Source: Methanosarcina sp. | GTDB lineage: Archaea > Halobacteriota > Methanosarcinia > Methanosarcinales > Methanosarcinaceae | Direction of reading: 5' to 3' | Assembly (NCBI GenBank): GCA_024280975.1 | Contig: JAMXLQ010000074.1 | Coordinates: 1-6,922 of the forward strand | Length of the DNA stretch: 6,922 nt | Notes under the pieces: model-generated | Databases searched by the model: none | The model's input: the letters and a program-made list of their open reading frames with translations, nothing else | Told to the model about the DNA's origin: nothing | Shown here: piece after piece, positions 1 through 5,189 of the stretch | Layout of the letters: each line of letters starts with the position of its first letter | Numbering within the stretch: position 1 is the first letter of the stretch | Program-made: the position numbers and the translations under genes

Positions 1-662
1 ACCTTCATTTCAATCAATATATCACTTTTGACTTCTACGACATACTTGAAGAGCAGTGCACTGACCGCACCTTCTACGATTGCCAAGGGCACCTGAGTAA
101 TCGCGAAGATTGCAGCAAATTTACTGAATGAACTGAAGAAACCTCCAAAGGAAAGTATTCCTCCTGCAGGAAACGCTAAAGCAAGTTGCGTGGAAGTCAC
201 AATGTAAGTAGCCCAGTCTCCGAGAGTTGCAGCTAAAAAGACAACAAAATAGAAATTAAGTTTGGCCTTCATTCCAGCTTTATAGATAAGGTATGACACC
301 ACCGGACCCACGATACCCATAGAAAAGACATTTGCTCCAAGGGTGGTCAGGCCACCATGTGCAAGGAAGAGAGCTTGATAGATAAGTACAATTGTCGAAA
401 GAACAGCAGTAATAGCAGGCCCAAACATGATTGCACCTATGCCGGTTCCTGTAGGGTGAGAACAGCTTCCAGTAACCGAAGGCAATTTAAGTGAAGAGAG
501 TACGAAAATAAACGCACCTGCAACGGCAAGCAAAGGTAAAATCTCACGTTTTTCGTTCACTAACTTATTCAGTTTGTAAATACCGAGTGCAATAATAGGG
601 ATTGATATTACAAACCACACTGTACACCAAATAGCCGGTAAAAATCCTTCCATTATATGCAT
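1..662 (-). CDS. cbiM: Cobalt/nickel ECF transporter substrate-binding subunit CbiM/NikM (3' end cut by window)
   Basis: This is the membrane S component of a group II energy-coupling-factor transporter, which binds Co2+ or Ni2+ and delivers it through a CbiQ/CbiO-type module. The visible 220 codons cover nearly the usual family length. The start at 662 gives MHIMEGFLP, the conserved N-terminus whose Met1-His2 group helps chelate the metal. There is no signal peptide, so the Met-His end is exposed directly. A GGTGA ribosome site lies 4 bases before this ATG. Other family marks are SLKLPSVTGSCSHPTGTG (residues 57-74, His69 being a likely second metal ligand), the AHGGLTTLGAN stretch (101-111) and TLGDWATY (147-154). 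Several hydrophobic helices fill the rest. CbiN/CbiQ/CbiO partners would be expected beyond the left edge. Co and Ni specificity cannot be told apart by reading; both metals suit a methanogen. It has its own TATA box and a palindrome upstream. Confidence 0.95.
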   Translation of the reverse strand, partial: MHIMEGFLPAIWCTVWFVISIPIIALGIYKLNKLVNEKREILPLLAVAGAFIFVLSSLKLPSVTGSCSHPTGTGIGAIMFGPAITAVLSTIVLIYQALFLAHGGLTTLGANVFSMGIVGPVVSYLIYKAGMKAKLNFYFVVFLAATLGDWATYIVTSTQLALAFPAGGILSFGGFFSSFSKFAAIFAITQVPLAIVEGAVSALLFKYVVEVKSDILIEMK

Positions 663-727
663 TGAATCACCATAACCAAAATGTGAATAAAGTAGATAGA
701 CCATATGAAGTAAAGTTTATTGATGTT

Positions 728-742
728 AACTCAAATTGAGTT
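728..742. promoter_or_regulatory. Perfect 7-1-7 palindrome, candidate operator for cbiM
   Basis: The sequence AACTCAA-A-TTGAGTT is a perfect inverted repeat with a one-base centre. It lies 14-28 bases downstream (for cbiM) of the centre of the TATA box at 751-763, so it covers the predicted transcription start. An archaeal repressor bound there would block polymerase. The adjacent ArsR-type regulator is the obvious candidate ligand-responsive binder. The palindrome is seen directly; the operator role is inferred. Confidence 0.5.
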
Positions 743-750
743 GCGTTGAA

Positions 751-763
751 TTATATATAAAAA
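751..763 (-). promoter_or_regulatory. TATA box for cbiM
   Basis: On the minus strand this reads TTTTTATATATAA, very close to the archaeal TATA consensus. A start about 25 bases downstream would fall near 730, giving a leader of roughly 70 bases before the ATG at 662. It indicates that cbiM can be transcribed separately from the regulator gene upstream. Confidence 0.65.
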
Positions 764-889
764 TTACGGTGAAGAAAAAACAAAGGTAGGAAAACTAATT
801 AAATTAATGTGAAGACACAAATTTGAAATTAAAAACCAAAGAATACATAATAATATTTTTGTTTCTTTAAAATTAGGGTTGCAGGCTCT

Positions 890-1435
890 TTACCTCTTGA
901 TATTTACCAGCAACTTTTTTTTTGTGACTGGAACTAACTTTTTCCACTCTACTACTGCATCTGAATAAAATTCATATTCTTCTACAGTTTTATCCGAGAA
1001 TTTACCGTCCACTTCATATATATAAAAACCTTCTTCTCCATCCGTGGAGACAACCTTGACCCTGTTCCCTACTTTCTTAACCTCCACAGCAGCTACGCTT
1101 TTAAGAGCTTCAAGAAGAGTTGTACCCTGTTCAACTTCCAATCTCCGTTTTTCTGCAAAATAATCCAAAAAAGAGTAGATATTGTTCAGTTTGATACTTA
1201 TCATATGAGTGTTCCCTACCTTTTTTCTTTCTATAAGTTCAGATTCTTCAAGAATCTTTACATGCTTAGCTGCTACAGGCACGGAAATACCTATGTCTCT
1301 TGCAAGACCGGAGATATGTTTGTCTCCTTTACTCAAACATTCAAGAATAGATAGACGTGTGTCACTTGAAATAGCTTTGAAAAGATTTTCTCTACTTCTG
1401 TTCAATCCTGAATCTTGTATAACACCTACTGCCAT
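890..1435 (-). CDS. ArsR-type winged-helix regulator with DUF4430-like C-terminal domain
   Basis: The protein has 181 residues. Residues about 16-85 form an ArsR-type winged helix: LFKAISSDTRLSILECL opens it, ISGLARDIGISVPVAAKHVK is the helix-turn-helix, and ELIERKKVGNTH is the wing. The CxC metal site of classic ArsR/SmtB sensors is absent; Cys33 is the only cysteine. Residues about 104-170 look like a DUF4430 (transcobalamin C-terminal-like) domain: TLLEALKSV, then a VVSTDGEEGFYIYEVDGK core and a final YSDAVVEW. That family is known from cobalamin-binding and secreted proteins, so the C-terminal part may sense a corrinoid or metal complex; this is inference. It lies 227 bases upstream of cbiM in the same direction, suggesting local control of Co/Ni uptake. 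The ATG at 1435 has a GAGGT motif only 16 bases upstream, longer than usual. It ends with TAA. Confidence 0.88.
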   Translation of the reverse strand: MAVGVIQDSGLNRSRENLFKAISSDTRLSILECLSKGDKHISGLARDIGISVPVAAKHVKILEESELIERKKVGNTHMISIKLNNIYSFLDYFAEKRRLEVEQGTTLLEALKSVAAVEVKKVGNRVKVVSTDGEEGFYIYEVDGKFSDKTVEEYEFYSDAVVEWKKLVPVTKKKLLVNIKR

Positions 1436-1473
1436 GGTGATCTTTTATTTTACCTCAAGTACTTATAATTGTT

Positions 1474-1487
1474 GATATTAATAAAAC
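1474..1487 (-). promoter_or_regulatory. Possible TATA box for the ArsR-type regulator
   Basis: On the minus strand this stretch contains TTTTATTAATAT. A start about 25 bases on would give a short leader of around 20 bases that still includes the GAGGT motif (1452-1456). A second candidate, AATTATAAGTAC (1459-1470), would give an almost leaderless mRNA. The region is AT-rich, so neither is strong. Confidence 0.3.
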
Positions 1488-1497
1488 AAGTAAAGTA

Positions 1498-1510
1498 TAA
1501 CTTATAGTTA
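1498..1510. promoter_or_regulatory. Small palindrome upstream of the regulator gene
   Basis: TAACT-TAT-AGTTA is an inverted repeat with five-base arms, located just upstream of the likely TATA box of the regulator. Its AACT/AGTT half-sites also form the ends of the palindrome at 728-742, though the spacing differs. It may be an autoregulatory site, but palindromes of this size are common in AT-rich DNA. Confidence 0.25.
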
Positions 1511-1693
1511 ATCAATTGTGTTTTTAAATAAAAGATCAACAAATTTACTTTAATTTGCATACTCTTTTTACTTTTTTTATAAAATGTGGTCTTTGTATAA
1601 AGTGGAATTTCCTTATTTTAGAAGGAAACTACATACTTATAGCTGAGAAAATTCAGGTATGTAAGTCGTTGTTTTAGTACTTATGTATTTGAC

Positions 1694-1705
1694 TATAAAA
1701 ATATA
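1694..1705 (+). promoter_or_regulatory. TATA box for the small ORF at 1786
   Basis: TATAAAAATATA on the plus strand predicts a start near 1725, about 60 bases before the ATG at 1786, which has its own ribosome site. The preceding spacer from 1436 is AT-rich and holds further weak TATA-like strings (1577-1584, 1595-1600) and an imperfect dyad, ACATAC...CTGA-GAAAAT-TCAG-GTATGT (1630-1662). Confidence 0.4.
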
Positions 1706-1734
1706 CAAAAAAAGAAAAATTTAGAGAAAATATA

Positions 1735-1830
1735 AAGGCAAATTACTCCCACTCCCAGAAGACTGCAGTTTTAGGGAGATATAAAATGGCAAACTACTCC
1801 TGGAAGACTGCAGATTTACGGAGGCTTAAA
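1735..1830 (+). repeat. Imperfect tandem direct repeat, 51-base period, in frame
   Basis: Unit 1 is 1735-1785 and unit 2 is 1786-1830. Both contain GGCAAAYTACTCC, then GAAGACTGCAG, then GGAG and TAAA. After removing a six-base insertion (CACTCC) from unit 1, 37 of 45 bases match by hand alignment. The period is 17 codons, so both units read in the same frame as ANYS-xxx-KTAxLxRxK. Unit 2 begins with ATG where unit 1 has AAG. Confidence 0.75.
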
Positions 1831-1986
1831 AGGCACCTACAAGACAAATCAAGTAAATTTGATTTGTCTACATATAATACAACTATTGAATATATAAATA
1901 TTTCGATATCGTTTGGCGTTATTAATAGAGCATGTAAAATACCAACACAAGTTAAAATGGAGTATAATCAAATACACACAGTATAA
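1786..1986 (+). CDS. Small hypothetical protein, possibly a gene remnant (66 aa)
   Basis: I do not recognise this protein. The first 25 residues are basic (MANYSWKTADLRRLKRHLQD) and probably helical. The rest is rich in Ile, Asn, Thr and Tyr, and its codons are as AT-rich as the spacer around it, which suggests that only the 5' part may derive from a real gene. In favour of expression are a TATA box at 1694-1705 and a GGGAG ribosome site at 1774-1778, seven bases before the ATG. The start lies at the boundary of a tandem repeat whose first copy stays open in the same frame back to 1699 but has no start codon. This fits either a duplicated gene start or a decayed longer gene. No signal peptide, membrane segment or metal motif is visible. 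Confidence 0.4.
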   Translation: MANYSWKTADLRRLKRHLQDKSSKFDLSTYNTTIEYINISISFGVINRACKIPTQVKMEYNQIHTV

Positions 1987-2552
1987 TAAAATAAAAAAGA
2001 AATAATTAAAAAAATAAATAACCAATTTTATTTGTTGCGAGATTCTCTAATATGTCGCATTTAAATTTAAAAATAGTTTTGAATGATATTAACGAGTTCA
2101 TACACATGAATTATCATGATTCTTTGCCAGCCATTCACAGAAGGCCAAAATTATATTATACTTCCTAAAATAAATTCCAAAAAACTATCAACAAGCTCTT
2201 TTATTCTTTTATTTTTTGTAGCCACTCTGAAGTATGAATATCGTCTCTTATATATTTCAAAAACAACCCACACAAAAAAGTGAAGAGCCTATTTTTGTTT
2301 CATAATCTATCCTTTACTTTTTCCGATCTTCGATTCTTCGAACGCATTCTTGGAAACCAACAAGATTTTTAGATCCAAGCTGTTTAGAAATTCATTTTTA
2401 AAAGTCTTAGGTTTAGGTGCAAGATTTCTCCAGCGAATGTTTGCACATAACCTGTTCATAGTTTCTTTGATGAAGATGTCAATAAGATATTTGAATCTTA
2501 CAAAAGGCCAGATGAAGCATGAACATCCATAGATCTCGTTGAGGATAGGCAT
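1987..2552. other. AT-rich intergenic region without a confident gene
   Basis: Positions 1987-2300 are very AT-rich and frequently stopped in all frames. From about 2307 base composition is more balanced. An 81-codon minus-strand frame (2307-2552) starts directly after the stop codon of the metal exporter (TGA then ATG) but has no ribosome site and no recognisable motif. A 60-codon plus-strand frame (2350-2532) opposes it. Another plus-strand frame reads FFDEDVNKIFESYKRPDEA up to a TGA at 2520. These competing readings suggest decayed coding sequence rather than a working gene. Confidence 0.4.
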
Positions 2553-3704
2553 TCAAAACATGCTTTTGTTTATGTTGTATTGCCGAGAGTTCTCAAATCC
2601 ATAATGATAACATTCTCCTGAGGCTGTAAGAGGATCTATATGGATAGTGGTGCCGGAAAGGTAGGAAAAATTTTCCAGAAGCTTTTCCCTTATTTTATTA
2701 GAAATCTCATGTCCCCCCTCAACCGAGAGAGAAGAATCAACAGAAACATTAATTTCTGCATGAAGTCGGTGTCCTATCCAGCGGACTCTAAGATCTGTAA
2801 CTTCATAGACACCCTCTACACTTTCAGTAATAGTCATAACTTTATCAATAACTTCAGGCTCAACACCGTCAAGAAGACGAGTAAATACGAGCTTGCTCGA
2901 ATCAAGGACTATTTTGAGGATGCCAATTGTGATTAACATTCCAATGAGAGAGTCAATGATTGGATATCCCAGCCAGATGCCGATTGCCCCGATCAGAACT
3001 GCAAGACTGGTAATTCCATCTACTCGGGCATGGTATCTATCTGCAATAAGGACCGCACTCCCTATTTCCTTTCCAACTTTCATCCGGAACTGGGCTACAA
3101 CCTCGTTTCCAATACAACCTATAATTGCGGCAATAGCTACAGCCTGCAAATGTTCTACAGGCTGAGGGTTTAAGAAGCGATTCACAGACTCATAACCCGC
3201 AACTGTAGCACTGAAAAGGATCAAGAAAACAATAATTACACCTGCAAGATCCTCTACTCTACCAAACCCGTAGGAAAAACTCTTGCTAGGCTTTCTTCTT
3301 GCCAAGGAAAAAGCTAGCGCAAGAGGAATTGCAGTTGATGCATCCCCGAAGTTATGAATGGTATCGGCAAGAAGGGCAACACTGCCAGACATAAAAACTA
3401 CGAAGATCTGCAGAACGGCTGTTATCATCAGCCCTATAAAAGCCCACTTTACAGCCCAAAGCCCTTTACTGGTAGCAAGTATGGAAGGATCCACAGTCCC
3501 ATGAGTGTGGCTGTGTCCGTGGGAATGTGGTTGCTGGTGATTATAGGAGTGCTCATGAGAATGGGTATGAAAATGAGGATGGAATTTAAAAAATCCTTTC
3601 TTATGGAGATTCTCATGTGGCTGCTCGGAACAGCTTTCCTTTTCATGAAGGTGAGAATTTGAATGCTTTTCGGACATACTGACACCTTGATTAGTATTAT
3701 TCAT
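2553..3704 (-). CDS. Cation diffusion facilitator (CDF) metal transporter, His-rich N-terminus
   Basis: This is a proton-coupled divalent-metal exporter of the CDF family, probably for Zn2+ with possible Co2+, Ni2+ or Cd2+. The transport site is visible as two HxxxD pairs: HNFGD (His117, Asp121, in helix 2) and HARVD (His225, Asp229, in helix 5). HxxxD in both positions is typical of zinc-type members. Hydrophobic segments run from about residue 85 to 265. Residues about 280-357 form the cytoplasmic CDF domain, with likely metal-binding His in GHRLHAEINV, GGHEIS and TTIHIDP. The cytoplasmic N-terminal tail has 17 His in its first 68 residues, with alternating-His runs near 42-52 and 60-68. 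The 383 residues are longer than the usual roughly 300, mainly because of this tail. Two starts compete: the ATG at 3704 has GGAGAGG 12 bases upstream, while Met10 (3677) has AGGTG at an ideal five-base spacing. The true product may therefore be 374 residues. Confidence 0.95.
   Translation of the reverse strand: MNNTNQGVSMSEKHSNSHLHEKESCSEQPHENLHKKGFFKFHPHFHTHSHEHSYNHQQPHSHGHSHTHGTVDPSILATSKGLWAVKWAFIGLMITAVLQIFVVFMSGSVALLADTIHNFGDASTAIPLALAFSLARRKPSKSFSYGFGRVEDLAGVIIVFLILFSATVAGYESVNRFLNPQPVEHLQAVAIAAIIGCIGNEVVAQFRMKVGKEIGSAVLIADRYHARVDGITSLAVLIGAIGIWLGYPIIDSLIGMLITIGILKIVLDSSKLVFTRLLDGVEPEVIDKVMTITESVEGVYEVTDLRVRWIGHRLHAEINVSVDSSLSVEGGHEISNKIREKLLENFSYLSGTTIHIDPLTASGECYHYGFENSRQYNINKSMF
3675..3688 (-). 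promoter_or_regulatory. Ribosome site supporting the internal CDF start (Met10)
   Basis: On the minus strand, AAGGTG is followed by TCAGT and ATG. AGGTG matches the archaeal anti-Shine-Dalgarno sequence (GGAGGTGA) at good spacing. The competing site GGAGAGG (3717-3723) lies 12 bases before the upstream ATG at 3704. Confidence 0.5.
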
Positions 3705-3803
3705 TCTATTATCAAGCCTCTCCGAAATCCCAGTTCGCTTGTAGTTCTCAAAAGTGTTCAGCTTTCATTTTTACAAGCAGAAACTCAATCGGTTACTGGA
3801 AAG

Positions 3804-3908
3804 ATGAGGCTCAAAGAGCAAATTTTGATTTACGGGATAAGCTCAGTAAGCAAATTTGGAAGCCCATTTATAAATAGGTATTTATCTTTAGAAAATAATT
3901 TTTTATGA
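3804..3908 (+). pseudogene. Fragment resembling the N-terminus of a polysaccharide (Wzx-type) flippase
   Basis: The frame from the ATG at 3804 reads MRLKEQILIYGISS, then SKF and PFINRYLSLEN, ending at a TGA at 3906-3908, only 34 codons long. Oligosaccharide flippases of the MATE/MOP superfamily commonly open in this way (an xLIYGIss..S+..xFxxxPxxxRYLSPE-like pattern). No continuation is visible in any frame after the stop, so this would be a truncated remnant. It lies where the leader of the CDF gene probably runs on the other strand. The resemblance comes from memory of the family and the match is short, so chance remains possible. Confidence 0.3.
3866..3876 (-). promoter_or_regulatory. Possible TATA box for the CDF gene
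   Basis: On the minus strand this reads ATTTATAAATG, a good TATA match. The predicted start near 3844 would give a leader of about 140 bases. No better candidate lies closer to the gene. The motif is nearly symmetrical, so orientation is not certain. Confidence 0.35.
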
Positions 3909-4015
3909 GGGATTCATACGTTTTTTCGGATAAGTGCCATATAAGGGATTTTTTTGTTCCGGTCAATTTATACTTCACTTTTCAGAAAGAGACAAAGAAA
4001 TGGAGATTTATTACT

Positions 4016-4072
4016 AAAAATCCGAAATGTAGTAGGTTACTGTGTTAACAATCGATTACGACACGGATTTTT
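4016..4072. repeat. Perfect 9-base inverted repeat with 39-base spacer, followed by a T run
   Basis: AAAAATCCG (4016-4024) pairs with CGGATTTTT (4064-4072). The spacer contains the palindrome AATCGATT (4050-4057) and GTGT/ACAC arms (4042-4045, 4061-4064) that offer a competing inner stem. It ends in a run of six T. It could be a terminator-like hairpin or the ends of a small decayed mobile element; no coding sequence lies inside. Confidence 0.4.
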
Positions 4073-4485
4073 TGTATAAATTAATAAATTCAATAAATAC
4101 TTCAGTTTTTAGGACCAAGAAAAATTCTAATTGTTAATAAGCTTCAAAATCTTATTATTACGAATTATCACAATATGAATAAAATTATGAGGAATTCAAA
4201 AAATTATCTCAAAGATGAAAACAAGAAATGATGAATTTACTTAAGTATATTAACAAGTATGAAAACCCGATGCAGAAAGCGAGGCAAATAACCGAATAAT
4301 TCTGAAAAGACAACTTATGTTGACTTACAATTCAAGTTATCTCAACGTTTAGTTTTCCAATTTCTAAAAAAACCTTTATATTCGATCTATTTCTGCCAGG
4401 GTTGGCATACTTTTTCTCTAATCAAGTTCTACCAAAAATACTCACTTATTTTCATATTTGATGTTACCTCTGAAGCTAAGGTTCA

Positions 4486-4537
4486 TTACCCAAATACATA
4501 TATTTACTTAGTTTTCGAGTTCAGTTAGATTGGGTAA
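4486..4537. repeat. Perfect 8-base inverted repeat with 36-base spacer
   Basis: TTACCCAA (4486-4493) is complementary to TTGGGTAA (4530-4537). The spacer contains the TATA-like string TACATATATTTA (4495-4506). The arms could flank a promoter for the small ORF at 4687 or form a weak hairpin. Its function is unknown. Confidence 0.3.
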
Positions 4538-4686
4538 AGGATTAACCTCCATAAGAGCGAACAGACCTAAAATAAACTGGTGTTTTTCCTAGGAGCATTC
4601 AGCCCTTGGGAAATACACATCAGAATAGAGACAAAACAACCAGGTTGAATGCGGAATTCATAGGAATAAGAGTTAAGAGGAGGAAA

Positions 4687-4821
4687 ATGATTCGGGCAAA
4701 TGTAATATCTAGAGAACCTGTGGTCACATGGAACCTCGATATCCGTGAAGATGGAAAACATTACCAGGAAAATTACATGCTTTTATTTCCTAGGTATGTC
4801 AGTGCAATAGACGATGAATGA
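4687..4821 (+). CDS. Small hypothetical protein with strong ribosome site (44 aa), possibly a truncated gene
   Basis: I do not recognise the product, which begins MIRANVISREPVVTWNLD and ends YMLLFPRYVSAIDDE. The ATG at 4687 is chosen because GAGGAGG (4677-4683) stands directly before it, the best Shine-Dalgarno in this spacer. The frame is open further upstream to an ATG at 4606, but that start has no ribosome site. The composition, with mixed charges and aromatic residues (ENYMLLFPRYVSAI), looks like genuine soluble protein. The TGA stop overlaps an ATG (ATGA at 4818-4821) that opens a 13-codon frame MKYIADLKKKLKT. A third frame from 4814 reads MNEIYRGLKEKTKNII. Such coding-like strings in shifted frames suggest the remnant of a longer, frameshifted gene. 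Confidence 0.4.
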   Translation: MIRANVISREPVVTWNLDIREDGKHYQENYMLLFPRYVSAIDDE

Positions 4822-4883
4822 AATATATCGCGGACTTAAAGAAAAAACTAAAAACATAATCTAGTCTTCAGGTGCATCAAATA

Positions 4884-4902
4884 TCCATCGAGAATAGATG
4901 GA
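4884..4902. repeat. Small hairpin, 6-base stem
   Basis: TCCATC (4884-4889), a seven-base loop, then GATGGA (4897-4902). It is followed at once by GCTCTCAA (4904-4911), which is repeated in the second hairpin arm at 5013-5020. Confidence 0.4.
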
Positions 4903-4953
4903 GGCTCTCAATCAGACCTCAGAAAAATAATCTAATGAATAACCCTCCAAAAA

Positions 4954-4984
4954 CATGTAATAAGCCAAAAAAAGCCATGTAATA
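4954..4984 (+). repeat. Short direct repeat CATGTAATA
   Basis: CATGTAATA occurs at 4954-4962 and 4976-4984, 22 bases apart (two helical turns). AAGCCA is also doubled between them (4962-4967, 4972-4977). Two-turn spacing could suit cooperative protein binding, but the repeat is short. Confidence 0.4.
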
Positions 4985-4998
4985 CTTAACCAAGTGTT

Positions 4999-5022
4999 GC
5001 TTGAGAGTAAATGCTCTCAAGC
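4999..5022. repeat. Strong hairpin, perfect 9-base stem and 6-base loop
   Basis: GCTTGAGAG (4999-5007), loop TAAATG, then CTCTCAAGC (5014-5022). Wobble pairing extends the stem by two more pairs (TT with GA). No T run follows directly, so it does not look like a simple terminator. It sits about 170 bases before the permease start and could be a leader structure or an operator. Confidence 0.6.
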
Positions 5023-5189
5023 GAACTTTGTAAAAATCGAAATAGTAGTTATTATTTTGTAACTATTCATCATGAATGAAACAATATCAACATATTTCAT
5101 GAAGAAAATTCAAACGATGAGATAATCCCAAAACCAGTTATGATGGACGAAGACAATGCTCTACTATTACCAATATTCAGCATGCTTTT

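Larger units (their letters stand above)
3909..4600. other. AT-rich intergenic region with inverted repeats, no confident gene
   Basis: All six frames are broken frequently. Visible items are two long-range inverted repeats (listed separately), a good plus-strand TATA-like string CCTTTATATTC (4373-4383) with no obvious gene behind it, and a 23-codon frame at 4228-4299 reading LLKYINKYENPMQKARQITE without a ribosome site. The region may hold decayed genes or a small untranslated transcript; the sequence does not decide this. Confidence 0.4.
4822..5189. other. Spacer before the permease gene, with hairpins and short repeats
   Basis: No confident gene is visible. The stretch contains two hairpins and a short direct repeat, listed separately. 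A TATA-like AAATATATCG (4820-4829) would predict a transcript from about 4850 that includes them. Short coding-like strings appear at the 3' end: MNETISTYFMKKIQTMR from 5072, and in another frame EIIPKPVMMDEDNALLLP ending at a TGA near 5197. The permease frame itself is open back to 5121 without a start codon. The palindromes TTCAT-C-ATGAA (5066-5076) and TTCATGAA (5096-5103) could be protein-binding sites. Confidence 0.4.

Noticed and set aside
2307..2552. An 81-codon minus-strand frame starting immediately after the CDF stop codon
   Set aside because: It has no ribosome site and no recognisable motif, and equally long frames lie opposite. The TGA-ATG junction alone does not support coupling.
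2451..2621. Plus-strand protein-like strings FFDEDVNKIFESYKRPDEA and, after a TGA at 2520, IDLVEDRHSKHAFVYVVLPRV, faintly resembling a small heat-shock protein N-terminus
   Set aside because: A stop codon separates the two parts, the frame upstream is closed at 2448, and the second half lies opposite the coding C-terminus of the CDF gene, so it is probably chance.
3663..3803. Plus-strand extension of the flippase-like frame into the start of the CDF gene
   Set aside because: It lies opposite the CDF start region and shows no family resemblance before 3804; only the later part was kept as a possible fragment.
4228..4305. Possible archaeal C/D box guide RNA: perfect C box ATGATGA at 4228 and CTGA at 4302
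   Set aside because: The spacing of 78 bases is long, no convincing D'/C' pair is visible, and the flanks do not form a terminal stem.
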